Positions 42,531 through 51,175 of a stretch of DNA of 64,000 bases are shown piece after piece. Position numbers and translations under genes: made by a program. The DNA comes from Hydrogenophilus thermoluteolus (lineage in GTDB: Bacteria > Pseudomonadota > Gammaproteobacteria > Burkholderiales > Rhodocyclaceae), in NCBI RefSeq assembly GCF_003574215.1, contig NZ_AP018558.1, forward strand, positions 654,001 through 718,000, in the 5' to 3' direction. Under the pieces are notes generated by a model, which was given only the letters and a program-made list of their open reading frames with translations, was not told where the DNA came from and made no database searches. How positions within the stretch are numbered: position 1 is the first letter of the stretch; every line of letters begins with the position of its first letter.

Positions 42531-44933
42531 ATGACCGAGAAAAGAAAAAAAACTTCGCTTTCGCGACGTTCCCGTAACCGAAAAGCGCGTGACAACGGGG
42601 TGAAACCGTCCCGCACGCCTGAACGTACCCGTGATGGCCGTGATGCTCAGGCTCTTCATCGAACAAAACGGCTTGCGGCAACCCAAGAAGCGGCGCGCGC
42701 GGCACCGCTTGACGTCGACCGTTTGGCCGAGATTGCCGCAGCACTTCCCCCAATACGGCGTGCAGACCCGTTTTTGGCACGCGAAGTGTTGCGCTACGGG
42801 GACAATCCGCTACCCAGTCGCGAATACATCATCGAGACGCTGGAGCGTGCCGGGCGTCCGCTCAAAATGAGCGAGTTGGCGAGTGCGCTCGAAATTCGCC
42901 CCTTTGAACTCGCGCTCTTCGAACGCCGCGTCACGGCGATGGAGCGCGACGGCCAAATCTTGACCAACCGCCGTGGTGCACTGATTTTGCCGGAGAAAGC
43001 GGCGCTCATCCGCGGCCGTGTCCAGGGCCATCCCGACGGATTCGGTTTCGTGATCCCGGATGACGGTGGTCCCGACATCTTCTTGGGGCCCAAGGAGATG
43101 CGTGAGGTCTTGCACGGCGATCGTGTCATGGTGCGGGTCACGGGTCGTGACCCACGGGGGCGGCCCGAAGGCAAAATCGTCGAGGTGCTCGAACGGCGAA
43201 CCACGCGGGTCGTAGGGCGCGTGATCGTCGAGCACGGCGTGATGCTGGTAGCGCCAGAGGATAAGCGCATCGCGCAAGATATTTTGATCGCGCCCGAAGC
43301 CGGTCGGCGATCGCGAAAACCCAAAGCAGCACCGGGAGACGTCGTCGTTGTCGAGATTGTCGAACCTCCCAGCAAATACGCGCAACCAATCGGCAAGATC
43401 GTCGAGGTGTTGGGGCGATACGACGATCCGGGAATGGAGATCGAGATCGCACTGCGCAAATTCGATCTGCCTTTCGTCTGGAGTTCGGCGGCCAAGGCGC
43501 AGACGCGGCGATTGCCCGATGCGGTTCGTCCCCATGACCAGAAAGGCCGTGAGGATTTGCGCCATCTGCCGTTCGTCACGATCGACGGCGAAAACGCCAA
43601 AGACTTCGACGACGCGGTCTTCTGCGAACGGGTGGGGAGAGGGTTTCGGCTCCTGGTTGCGATCGCCGACGTCGCGCACTATGTGAAACCGGAAACGCCG
43701 CTTGACCAAGAGGCTTACGAGCGAGGGAATTCGGTCTATTTTCCTCGTCGCGTAATTCCGATGTTGCCAGAAAAGCTCAGCAATGGGCTCTGTTCGTTGG
43801 TGCCGCGCGAAGACCGATTGGCAATGGTCTGCGAGATGTTCGTGTCGCCACGTGGCAAAGTGGAGCGCTACCGCTTCTTCCCTGCGGTGATCCATTCGCA
43901 TGCCCGCTTGACCTACACGATCGTTGCCAAAGCGCTTTACGAAGGGGACAAAACGGCGCGCGAAACGGTCGCCGATTTGCTGCCCCATTTGGAAACGCTC
44001 GACGCGGTCTTTCGGGTACTGCTTGCAGCGCGCAAGCGGCGCGGTGCGATCGAATTCGAAACCACCGAAGTGGAGTTTCTCTTCGACGACAACGGCAAGA
44101 TTCGTGGCGTCAAACCGGTGGTGCGTAACGACGCGCACCGGCTCATCGAAGAGTGTATGCTCGCCGCGAACGTCTGTGCGTCACAATTCTTGGCCGAGCA
44201 CGAACACCCCACGCTCTATCGCGTCCATGAACCGCCAGACCCAGAAAAAATTGCCAAACTGCGTGAATTTCTGGCGGGATTTGGCATCGAGCTTCCGGGC
44301 GGGGACGAGCCGTCACCGAAAGACTTTACCCGGGTACTGGAAAAGATCGAAGGCCGGCCGGATGCGCCGCTCTTGCAGATGGTGATGCTGCGTTCGCTCA
44401 AACAGGCGCGTTATGCACCGGACAATGCCGGCCATTTCGGCTTGGCTTATCCCTGCTATACCCACTTCACTTCGCCGATTCGCCGCTACCCCGATCTGCT
44501 CGTGCACCGCGCGATCAAAGCAGTGCTTGCGGGCAGCCAATACACCCCAAGTCGACCGTGGGAAGAGATCGGTGCGCATTGCTCGATGACCGAACGGCGT
44601 GCGGACGAGGCAACGCGCGAGGTGATGAACTGGCTCAAGTGCTACTACATGCAGGAGCACATCGGGGAGGTTTATACCGGTACCGTTTCGGCTGTCGTTC
44701 CGTTCGGGCTCTTCGTCACACTGGACGAAGTCTTCGTCGAAGGGTTGGTCCATATTTCCGATCTTGGCGCCGACTACTTCCAGTACGACGAAGTGGGTCA
44801 TGCGCTCGTTGGCGAACGGACGAAGGTTCGCTACCGTTTGGCCGATCGCGTCAAAGTGCAGGTGGCACGGGCCGATCTGGCGACGAGCAAAATCGATTTT
44901 CACCTCATCGAGCGACTGGAGGGCGACGCGTGA
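42531..44933 (+). CDS. rnr: Ribonuclease R
   Basis: An 800-residue 3'-5' exoribonuclease. The basic N-terminal extension precedes a helix-turn-helix-like region (SREYIIETLERAGRPLKMSEL), cold-shock domains (GRVQGHPDGFGFVIPD) and the RNB domain with metal-binding aspartates in TIDGENAKDFDDAVF. The S1 domain is at the C-terminus (GEVYTGTVSAVVPFGLFVTLDE). It degrades structured RNA. Its stop overlaps the GTG start of rlmB, the standard pair. Confidence 0.97.
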   Translation: MTEKRKKTSLSRRSRNRKARDNGVKPSRTPERTRDGRDAQALHRTKRLAATQEAARAAPLDVDRLAEIAAALPPIRRADPFLAREVLRYGDNPLPSREYIIETLERAGRPLKMSELASALEIRPFELALFERRVTAMERDGQILTNRRGALILPEKAALIRGRVQGHPDGFGFVIPDDGGPDIFLGPKEMREVLHGDRVMVRVTGRDPRGRPEGKIVEVLERRTTRVVGRVIVEHGVMLVAPEDKRIAQDILIAPEAGRRSRKPKAAPGDVVVVEIVEPPSKYAQPIGKIVEVLGRYDDPGMEIEIALRKFDLPFVWSSAAKAQTRRLPDAVRPHDQKGREDLRHLPFVTIDGENAKDFDDAVFCERVGRGFRLLVAIADVAHYVKPETPLDQEAYERGNSVYFPRRVIPMLPEKLSNGLCSLVPREDRLAMVCEMFVSPRGKVERYRFFPAVIHSHARLTYTIVAKALYEGDKTARETVADLLPHLETLDAVFRVLLAARKRRGAIEFETTEVEFLFDDNGKIRGVKPVVRNDAHRLIEECMLAANVCASQFLAEHEHPTLYRVHEPPDPEKIAKLREFLAGFGIELPGGDEPSPKDFTRVLEKIEGRPDAPLLQMVMLRSLKQARYAPDNAGHFGLAYPCYTHFTSPIRRYPDLLVHRAIKAVLAGSQYTPSRPWEEIGAHCSMTERRADEATREVMNWLKCYYMQEHIGEVYTGTVSAVVPFGLFVTLDEVFVEGLVHISDLGADYFQYDEVGHALVGERTKVRYRLADRVKVQVARADLATSKIDFHLIERLEGDA

Positions 44934-45724
44934 AGGCGCGCAGCGATCGGGAAACTGCGCTGGCGTACGGCTGGCACAGCGTGACGACGATGCTGCGTGT
45001 CGCGCCGCAACGCATCGTGCAACTCCATGTGGCAGTGGAGCGCAAAAGCGATGCGCGTGTGCAAGGCCTGATCCAGAAAGCCGAGGCAGCTTGCGTACCA
45101 GTGGCGTGGGTGGATCGCGCGTCGTTGACGAAGTTGGCGGGGCATGGCCACCATCAAGGCATAGTGGCGACCCTTGATCCGGACGTCCAGACGATCACGC
45201 TCGACGCCGTGCTACCCAATAGTGCGGATTACCCGAATCCGGTGGGGCGTCAGTTGCTCACGCCCCCCCTCTACCTGGTGCTCGATGGCGTGACCGACCC
45301 ACACAACCTGGGGGCATGTTTGCGTACTGCGGACGCCGCTGGCGTACGTGCGGTGATCGTCCCCAAGGACCGTTCGGTGGGGATCACGCCGGTGGTACGT
45401 AAAGTCGCAAGTGGTGCGGCCGAAACCGTACCCGTCGTCTTCGTCACCAATCTGGCGCGGGCACTCGAGCAGCTCAAAGCGTCGGGCATTTGGGTCGTCG
45501 GCTTAGCGGGTGAGGGTGACCAGTGGCTCTTGGCGTGCGATCTTTCCGGCCCTTTAGCGCTCGTCTTGGGTGCCGAAGGGGAGGGGCTTCGTCAATTGAC
45601 GCGTGAACGTTGCGATTTGCTGGCACGCCTGCCGATGCTCGGCGTCGTCGAGAGTCTCAATGTTTCCGTCGCCGCGGGGGTCGCCCTCTACGAAGTGGTT
45701 CGCCGACGTTTCCCTGTGCGCTAG
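44930..45724 (+). CDS. rlmB: 23S rRNA (guanosine-2'-O)-methyltransferase
   Basis: A 264-residue SpoU/TrmH-type enzyme methylating G2251. The N-terminal L30e-like domain (about residues 1-90) and SPOUT motifs 1-3 are present: LVLDGVTDPHNLGACLRTADAAGV, LALVLGAEGEGL, and VVESLNVSVAAGVALYE. The GTG start overlaps rnr. Terminated just before the Fur-controlled operon. Confidence 0.95.
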   Translation: MKARSDRETALAYGWHSVTTMLRVAPQRIVQLHVAVERKSDARVQGLIQKAEAACVPVAWVDRASLTKLAGHGHHQGIVATLDPDVQTITLDAVLPNSADYPNPVGRQLLTPPLYLVLDGVTDPHNLGACLRTADAAGVRAVIVPKDRSVGITPVVRKVASGAAETVPVVFVTNLARALEQLKASGIWVVGLAGEGDQWLLACDLSGPLALVLGAEGEGLRQLTRERCDLLARLPMLGVVESLNVSVAAGVALYEVVRRRFPVR

Positions 45725-45756
45725 GGTATTGCGCTTCTACTCAATACAGCATCGGT

Positions 45757-45783
45757 ATGGCCGTCGAACGATGGCCATTTTTT
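45757..45783 (+). terminator. Terminator of rnr-rlmB
   Basis: The stem TGGCCGTC (45758-45765) / GATGGCCA (45770-45777) with a GAAC loop and one G-T pair is followed by six Ts. It insulates rlmB from the promoter that begins eight bases later. Confidence 0.8.
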
Positions 45784-45790
45784 CCGGGTA

Positions 45791-45820
45791 TTGACAATAA
45801 TGATTCTCATTATCTATAAT
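45791..45820 (+). promoter_or_regulatory. Consensus promoter with a Fur box in its spacer
   Basis: A perfect -35 TTGACA (45791-45796), 18 bases, and a perfect -10 TATAAT (45815-45820). The spacer is filled by AATAATGATTCTCATTATC (45796-45814), matching the 19-base Fur consensus at 15 positions. Fur-Fe2+ here would block polymerase, so the genes below should be on when iron is scarce. Confidence 0.85.
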
Positions 45821-45852
45821 GTTCTCGAATCAAGGAACAGGGAGTGGTCGCA

Positions 45853-45966
45853 GTGGCAAACCGAGCGCGGACCGGTGCCGAACGGGTTTCACAATGGGTC
45901 ACCCTGATTGCAGCGGTGGTTGCGGTAACGCTGTCTGTGTTGGATTGGCTCTACTGGGGGCGCTAG
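45853..45966 (+). CDS. 37-residue membrane peptide, first gene of the Fur operon
   Basis: GTG at 45853, eight bases after GGAG, opens a frame reading VANRARTGAERVSQW, then one hydrophobic helix VTLIAAVVAVTLSVLDWLYW, ending GR. A basic N-terminus and a helix with a WLYW belt suggest an inner-membrane peptide. An in-frame GTG at 45844 would add three residues. It is the first readable frame after the Fur promoter and has good spacing. No family is recognised. Confidence 0.55.
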   Translation: MANRARTGAERVSQWVTLIAAVVAVTLSVLDWLYWGR

Positions 45967-46007
45967 TGACCTATAGCGGGTGCGTAGAAGGAGCGACAGG
46001 GAAGCGG

Positions 46008-46844
46008 ATGGGGCAAACTGCATCGGCGCTTGGCCCAGATTTTGCACCAGAGGTTCTGTTCGCTGCGGTAATCGAGGGTGTGCCTGCGGTCGAATATCAA
46101 CCCATTGTTCGTGTCGAAGATGGTGCAATCATTGGATACGAAGCATTGGCACGTTTTTCAGCATGGGGTCGGGCGATTCCGCCAGATCAGCTTTTTGCGG
46201 CGCTACATTGCAATCCAATGCTGCTTCACTACGCCGAATGGAAGTGCAAGGCGATTCAATTGGCGTTGGCACCCAAGAAAGGGCTTCTGTTCCTCAATTT
46301 GGAGCCCGACGCGTGGCATCAAGGTCAATGCGGAAATTGGGTGGACCCCTATCTCGAATTGTTTGCTGCGGCACGCGAACGGTTGGTGGTCGAAATTGAC
46401 GAAAGTTGCCATCTTCATGCTGCAACCATCTCCGGAACCCTTGCCGAACGGTTGGCTGAACGGGGCATTGCGGTTGCCATTGACGATTTGACCCCAACGC
46501 ACGGCATCGCATTGCGATCGCTATACCAATACGCGGCATTTCTCAAATTTGATCGCGCCTTTCTGAGAGAGGGGAGCAAACACAACCCCTTTTTCGAACA
46601 TCTTTTCGCTGTGGCAAAAGAGAGTGGTGCCACTTTGGTATTGGAAGGCGTCGAGCGGGCGGAAGACCTTGCGTTCGCGGAAGCGCTCGGCTTCGATTGC
46701 GTCCAAGGGTTCTATTTCGCCGATCGGATCGTTCGAAAACAAGGGACGACACAGCTTTGGCGACGTTTGTGGCGTGAGCGCCGCGCGTGCACGGGCTGTC
46801 AGATGACGTGTGCTGTATGTGATGAGGAGGTGATAGATGGATAG
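46008..46844 (+). CDS. EAL-domain c-di-GMP phosphodiesterase with C-terminal cysteine cluster
   Basis: A 278-residue protein that is mostly one EAL domain. Catalytic residues are kept: EAL (GYEALARF), N in LFLNLEPD, E in VVEIDES, the aspartate pair in VAIDDLTP, K in LKFDRAF, E in LVLEGVER and Q in VQGFYF. It should hydrolyse c-di-GMP. The last 25 residues hold CTGCQMTCAVC (CxxCxxxCxxC), absent from ordinary EAL proteins and able to bind iron, an Fe-S cluster or zinc. ATG 46008 is used; a GTG at 45966 overlapping the previous stop would add 14 residues. Confidence 0.85.
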   Translation: MGQTASALGPDFAPEVLFAAVIEGVPAVEYQPIVRVEDGAIIGYEALARFSAWGRAIPPDQLFAALHCNPMLLHYAEWKCKAIQLALAPKKGLLFLNLEPDAWHQGQCGNWVDPYLELFAAARERLVVEIDESCHLHAATISGTLAERLAERGIAVAIDDLTPTHGIALRSLYQYAAFLKFDRAFLREGSKHNPFFEHLFAVAKESGATLVLEGVERAEDLAFAEALGFDCVQGFYFADRIVRKQGTTQLWRRLWRERRACTGCQMTCAVCDEEVIDG

Positions 46845-48105
46845 ATCCACTGCGTCCCTGCCGATGAGCAGCGTCATGGTCGGAGTACGAAAAGGGCGCA
46901 AACGGCTCTGGGAGTTGGAGGAAAAGCTCCTTTGTCCCGTGATTGGTTCCTGCCTGACCGTGGCCGAGGTGGCAAAGCTGTTGAAACGTTTTGGCTACGT
47001 CAGTGGCAAAACGCATGCATTCGAAGTGCATGTGACGGCGGTTGGTCTTGCGAAGACGCGTAACGAGGTCAGTGAACGATTGCACCGGCGGCTGGACGAG
47101 AAATGGCGTGTTGCGCTGACTCAGATTGCCCAAATCAAAAATGACGAAGCATTGTGCTCGTACTGGACCGAATCGTTTGCGCGCGGAGAAGTGGCGGGCG
47201 CTTTCTGGGCCGTGGTGACGCATCCCTCGGTTACGCCTGAGTTGGCCCACCGTTGTTACGAAGACCTTCATATGCTCTCGCACCAAATCGGTGCTGGGCT
47301 AGCTGCAGATGTGCGCAGACTCAAATGGCTCGAGGAAGAACGGACCCGTCTTGTGCAAGAGAACCAAAAACTTCAGACGCGTGTCCATGACCTTTCCCAA
47401 CAGCTGGGCGAGCGGGCTCAAGCTTTACTGAACCTCAAAGCACAGGTCGACCGCGCAGAAGAAGCGCGGGAGCGGTTGATACAGAAGTGGCGGGCTGAAT
47501 GTGAAATGCTTCGTGATGCGGCAGCAGAAGGCGGCAAGGCTTTGGCGCGAATCGAATCGCTCAAAGCCCGTGTCGACACCTTAGAAGCTGAACTGGTCAC
47601 GGTATTGCGGGATCGGGATTTTTGGCGCGAAGAGGCAGAGACGATACGCCAGGAACACGCGGTGCTCGAACAGATATTGGTATCGCAACAAACCGGATCG
47701 GTTTCGACAAGTTTTTGCGCGAACGAAGCGGAATGTGACGCATGTCAATATCGGTACCGGTGCGTATTGTGTGTCGGCGGGCGCACAAATTTGACCCCGC
47801 ATCTTCGTGATTTGGCAAAACGCTTTGGGCTGGAGGTCCGGTTCCATGACGGCGGATTAGAAGATGCGCTTCAGCGCTTACCGGAGCAACTGAAAGGGGT
47901 CGACGCGGTCATGGTCACCGTTGGCGCCGTGTCCCACCAAGCTTATTACCGTGTCAAGCATTTTTGCAAACAGTTGGGGAAACCGTGCCTTTTGGTTCGA
48001 AATGCAAGCGTGGGTAGCTTTGCTGTTGCGATTCATTCTCTTCTGTATGGAGACATCGACCAGGCGACCCAAGGCTTGCCTGCAGTCAAGCGGCTGACGA
48101 ATTGA
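46837..48105 (+). CDS. DUF2325 protein with long coiled coil
   Basis: A 422-residue protein. The N-terminal helical domain (LCPVIGSCLTVAEVAKLLKRFG near residue 32) is followed by a coiled coil of some 140 residues (about 155-290). The DUF2325 C-terminus has a cysteine block CANEAECDACQYRYRCVLC (four to five cysteines) and a Rossmann-like segment GVDAVMVTVGAVSHQAYYRVKHFCKQLGKPCLLV. DUF2325 function is unknown. A very strong GGAGGTGAT lies before the ATG, which overlaps the EAL stop by eight bases. The cysteine block in a Fur operon hints at metal or redox sensing. Confidence 0.85.
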   Translation: MDRSTASLPMSSVMVGVRKGRKRLWELEEKLLCPVIGSCLTVAEVAKLLKRFGYVSGKTHAFEVHVTAVGLAKTRNEVSERLHRRLDEKWRVALTQIAQIKNDEALCSYWTESFARGEVAGAFWAVVTHPSVTPELAHRCYEDLHMLSHQIGAGLAADVRRLKWLEEERTRLVQENQKLQTRVHDLSQQLGERAQALLNLKAQVDRAEEARERLIQKWRAECEMLRDAAAEGGKALARIESLKARVDTLEAELVTVLRDRDFWREEAETIRQEHAVLEQILVSQQTGSVSTSFCANEAECDACQYRYRCVLCVGGRTNLTPHLRDLAKRFGLEVRFHDGGLEDALQRLPEQLKGVDAVMVTVGAVSHQAYYRVKHFCKQLGKPCLLVRNASVGSFAVAIHSLLYGDIDQATQGLPAVKRLTN

Positions 48106-48115
48106 GGAGAGTACC

Positions 48116-48340
48116 ATGTACGCTTGCATCTGTTTCGCAGTCAAGGAGCGCGATGTGCGGGAAGCCGTCTCTGGCGGACCAGTACGCATGAGCGATTTGT
48201 GCGCCAATTTGGGCGTGGGGACAAAATGTGGTCGCTGCGTCTCTGCGCTGCGTGATATCCTTCGCCAAGCGACACAGGAGTCGCAACTGCGTGCGGTCAA
48301 TTGCGAGGTCTATGACCAGAATTTTTGCCGGGAAGCTTAA
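48116..48340 (+). CDS. bfd: Bacterioferritin-associated ferredoxin
   Basis: A 74-residue [2Fe-2S] protein: MYACICFAVKERDVREAV then GTKCGRCVSAL gives the Bfd CxC plus CxxC ligand set. Bfd reduces the iron core of bacterioferritin to release Fe2+ and is Fur-repressed in other bacteria. The C-terminal extension ends NFCREA. Its TAA stop lies inside the TTAA target of the adjoining IS701 copy, so the insertion did not alter the protein but moved bfr 4.3 kb away. Confidence 0.92.
   Translation: MYACICFAVKERDVREAVSGGPVRMSDLCANLGVGTKCGRCVSALRDILRQATQESQLRAVNCEVYDQNFCREA
48337..48340. repeat. TTAA target duplication, left junction of IS block
   Basis: TTAA at 48337-48340 abuts the left end of the first IS701 copy. 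The same tetranucleotide occurs at 49815-49818, 51172-51175 and 52650-52653, i.e. at every element junction. Confidence 0.8.
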
Positions 48341-49814
48341 TTTGACTGTGTCACAAAATTTTTCTTCACCCTCTACCTACGCGCTCTCCCGCAGCAGGGA
48401 CACCTCAGAAGCTGCCGGGCGATGTGTTGGGCAATCCAATAGCGAATCGTTGCGATCGAGTCGGGTACGTGGCGTTGTGCTCTTGGGGCTACCCCGGGGG
48501 ATATACCCTTGGGGTAAGGGAGGCGCTTTGCTGAGCGCACGGTTTTTTTTGTCAGGGTCTTTGAGTCGTTGCAGGAGCAAAAAGCCGTAGGCGGCAATCG
48601 TGAGCGTAGCATGGTGGTGAAACCCGCGCCAGTTGCGCCCTTCGTAGTGGCCAAGCCCTACTTCCTGTTTGAGTTCGCGGTAATCGCGCTCGATGCGCCA
48701 GCGCATCTTGACGGTATGAACCAGCTGCGTCAATGAGTAGGTCTCGGGAAGCGTGCTCAGAAAGTAGTGGCTCGGTTCGCTTTCCGTTTCCGGCCATTCG
48801 ATGAGCAGCCACTCGGGTTCGCGAAGGGTGGATCGCCAATAGTCACGGTGCGCGGCTCGTACCCGCACCGCCGCAAAGCGTGAGCGCAACACCCCATTGC
48901 TGCCTTCGCGCCAGGTGACCGTCCGGTAGGCGCTCTGCGGAAGGCTCAGTGCCAGCGCCTTGACCGATACCGGTTCGTGCCCAGGGCTACGACGCAGGTT
49001 TTTGGCCGGTCGCCCCCGTCCTGTGTACGGTTCCGGTTGTAAGGGTTCGACCCCAGGCGGCCACACGGTGGTCGCTTCCCGTACCGCTACCGCGTAGCGA
49101 AGACCCCACGCGGTGAGTTGATCGCGAAAATGGGTGGTGTCGCCATAAACCGCATCGGCAAGTACGACCCCAGGGGGAACGCCTGCGGCAAGCGCCTCCG
49201 AGATCTGACTGAGTGCGATTTCGGGTTTCGTCGCAAACGTCACCGTTTCCGGCACCCCCGCTTTGTTGCGCCGCTCGGGGTCATTGGCCCACGCTTCGGG
49301 TAGGTAGAGACGAAAGGCAATCGGTAGGCTTCCTTTCTCGCTTGCCAAAGAGAGCGACACAGCGACCTGGCAGTTTTCGTTTTTACCCACCTGCCCGCAG
49401 TATTGCCGGGCAACGCCCACCGAGTGGCGACCCTGTTTGGGAATGCCGGTCTCATCGACGATCCAGTAGCACGCCTCATCGAGTGCCAGGTGCGGAGCGA
49501 CGATTTCGCGCACTTTGCGCAATACCGCTTCGTCCGACCACGGAGATTTCGCCACGAAGTGGTGTAGCGCCTGATGCTTGGCCTGAACCCGCTCAGGGTC
49601 AAGGTGCGCGGCAATCGGTTCGATGCTTTTGCGCGCAATCGGCAAAAGAAGCCCCCGGCAGTAGTCCTTGAGCCCCGCATGTCGATCGGCGTGGCCCAGC
49701 ACCTCAGTAAGCTCTGTGAGGTAGCACTCCAGTTCATCGATTGGTGTCATCGGGGGGCTCCTTCGGAAGGGGTCAAGATAGGAAGAGTCTAGCATCTTTT
49801 TTGACACAGTCAAA
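48341..49814 (-). mobile_element. IS701-family insertion sequence, copy 1
   Basis: A 1,474-base element with 13-base perfect terminal inverted repeats TTTGACTGTGTCA, flanked by TTAA, consistent with the YTAR four-base target reported for IS701 elements. Transposase is on the minus strand. It has the same length and the same translated products in all frames as copy 2, so the copies are effectively identical and recent. Confidence 0.9.
48377..49750 (-). CDS. IS701-family DDE transposase (copy 1)
   Basis: A 457-residue transposase. The IS701 block YWIVDETGIPKQGRHSVGVARQYCGQ holds the first catalytic aspartate, LADAVYGD the second, and the region MRWRIERDYRELKQEVGLGHYEGR the glutamate. The start at 49750 (MTPIDELECY) follows AAGGAGCCCCCC; the 21-residue upstream extension is not used. 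It appears intact and identical to the copy at 51240-52613. Confidence 0.93.
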   Translation of the reverse strand: MTPIDELECYLTELTEVLGHADRHAGLKDYCRGLLLPIARKSIEPIAAHLDPERVQAKHQALHHFVAKSPWSDEAVLRKVREIVAPHLALDEACYWIVDETGIPKQGRHSVGVARQYCGQVGKNENCQVAVSLSLASEKGSLPIAFRLYLPEAWANDPERRNKAGVPETVTFATKPEIALSQISEALAAGVPPGVVLADAVYGDTTHFRDQLTAWGLRYAVAVREATTVWPPGVEPLQPEPYTGRGRPAKNLRRSPGHEPVSVKALALSLPQSAYRTVTWREGSNGVLRSRFAAVRVRAAHRDYWRSTLREPEWLLIEWPETESEPSHYFLSTLPETYSLTQLVHTVKMRWRIERDYRELKQEVGLGHYEGRNWRGFHHHATLTIAAYGFLLLQRLKDPDKKNRALSKAPPLPQGYIPRGSPKSTTPRTRLDRNDSLLDCPTHRPAASEVSLLRESA

Positions 49815-49818
49815 TTAA

Positions 49819-51171
49819 CAGGATGTTGAACAAATGCTCTGTGCGCACCTGACCGCTCCCTTTTCTGGGAGTTTTTGCCAGCCGCTGGCAGGTGGCTCCT
49901 GCTCAGCTTGCCATGTTACCGGTGATCAGGGCCGAATGGCGTCGGAATTTCGCGCCAATCGGTCGCTTTTCCCATGCACAACACACACGTTCCTCTCTTT
50001 TCCCTCATGTTGCCTTGAGCGGCCAGCCGCTCAGCTTCGCAAGTCGTACGAGGTTGTAGGCGGCAAAAGCGATGAGCGCCTGGACTTTGACTTTGGCCAG
50101 TCCCACAAAGCGCGCTTTGCGCAACCCGCCCACGGTTTTGACCCAACCAAAGATCTCTTCGATGCGTTTGCGCACTTTGAGACTCGTTCGGTACGCTTCG
50201 CTTTGGGTGAGTGCCTCGGGGATGTTGCTGCCCACTTTCTTGCACGCAATATGCGGGGTGATTCCTTTGCGTCGAAGCACATCGAGAAACCGCGCCGCGT
50301 CGTATTTGCGGTCGGCCGCAAGCGTGGCGTTGGCCGGCACCGAGCGTTCGACCATCACTTCGGCCGCTTCGTATTCGGCAGTACCAGTAGCGAGCGTCAC
50401 TTCGGCATCGACCACGAGCCCGTTTCGGTTTTCCATGAGCACATGACCGGCGTAACAAAGGTGCGCTTTGTCCCCGGCGCTTTTGCGAAAGAGCCGCGCA
50501 TCCGGATCGGTCGTCGAGCGGTGGGTGGCGTTGCTGCGCTTTTCACCGGTGAAATCGACCGTCGGGTTTTTGCCTTGCCCCTGGTGCGGCCCCGTATCTT
50601 CGTCGATCGGGGCAAGACTTTTGTGCGAAGCCCACGCGTCGATCAGGGTGCCGTCGACCGAGAAGTGTTCGTGACTGAGCACCGCGCGCAATTCGGCGTA
50701 GTCACGCACCTGACGAAAGAATGCCTGCACGATCTCTTGATTGAGCAACCGCTCACGGTTTGCCGAAAAGGTGGAGTGGTCCCACACCGGTTCGTCCAAG
50801 CCCAAACCCACGAACCAGCGGTAAAGGAGGTTATATTCAATCGCTTCGACCAGACGCCGCTCCGAAGGAATCGAGTAGATCGCTTGCAAAAGAAGCGCAC
50901 GCAGCAGCCGATGCGGTGGGATCGAGGGACGCCCACGCTTGGCGTAACAGGCGTCGATTCTGTCGTCCATTTGCCGCAGCAGGGCATCGACCACCGCCCG
51001 AAGCTTGCGGATCGGGTGGTCGGCAGGGATACGATCCTCGAGCGAAACGTAACTGAAGAGCGTCTCCGGGCGTTCCACTCCGCGCATGGCTGCCTCGCAA
51101 TGCTTCCAGAACGAGATGGCGTTATTGTATCATAGAAATTGTGGATTTTTGAGGGATTTTTCAACGCCCTG
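49819..51171 (-). mobile_element. IS5-like insertion sequence between the two IS701 copies
   Basis: A 1,353-base element whose ends read CAGGATGTTGAACAA on the left and, in reverse complement, CAGGGCGTTGAAAAA on the right: imperfect inverted repeats. Both ends abut TTAA. It carries one minus-strand transposase and about 190 bases of noncoding DNA between its left end and the transposase stop, in which I see nothing else. Confidence 0.85.
50005..51087 (-). CDS. IS5/IS1182-type DDE transposase
   Basis: A 360-residue transposase. The N-terminal DUF772 domain begins LFSYVSLEDRIPADHPIRKLR. The DDE residues are in HFSVDGTLIDAWAS, LAADRKYDAARFL and RKRIEEIFGWVKTVGG. The frame is intact. Subgroup is uncertain between IS5 and IS1182 from sequence alone. 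Confidence 0.88.
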   Translation of the reverse strand: MRGVERPETLFSYVSLEDRIPADHPIRKLRAVVDALLRQMDDRIDACYAKRGRPSIPPHRLLRALLLQAIYSIPSERRLVEAIEYNLLYRWFVGLGLDEPVWDHSTFSANRERLLNQEIVQAFFRQVRDYAELRAVLSHEHFSVDGTLIDAWASHKSLAPIDEDTGPHQGQGKNPTVDFTGEKRSNATHRSTTDPDARLFRKSAGDKAHLCYAGHVLMENRNGLVVDAEVTLATGTAEYEAAEVMVERSVPANATLAADRKYDAARFLDVLRRKGITPHIACKKVGSNIPEALTQSEAYRTSLKVRKRIEEIFGWVKTVGGLRKARFVGLAKVKVQALIAFAAYNLVRLAKLSGWPLKAT

Positions 51172-51175
51172 TTAA

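Noticed and set aside
48482..48520. Palindromic TACCCC...GGGGTA stretch near the end of IS701 copy 1 (and in copy 2)
   Set aside because: It lies within the transposase reading frame near its C-terminus and is identical in both copies; it is part of the element, not a separate regulatory locus.
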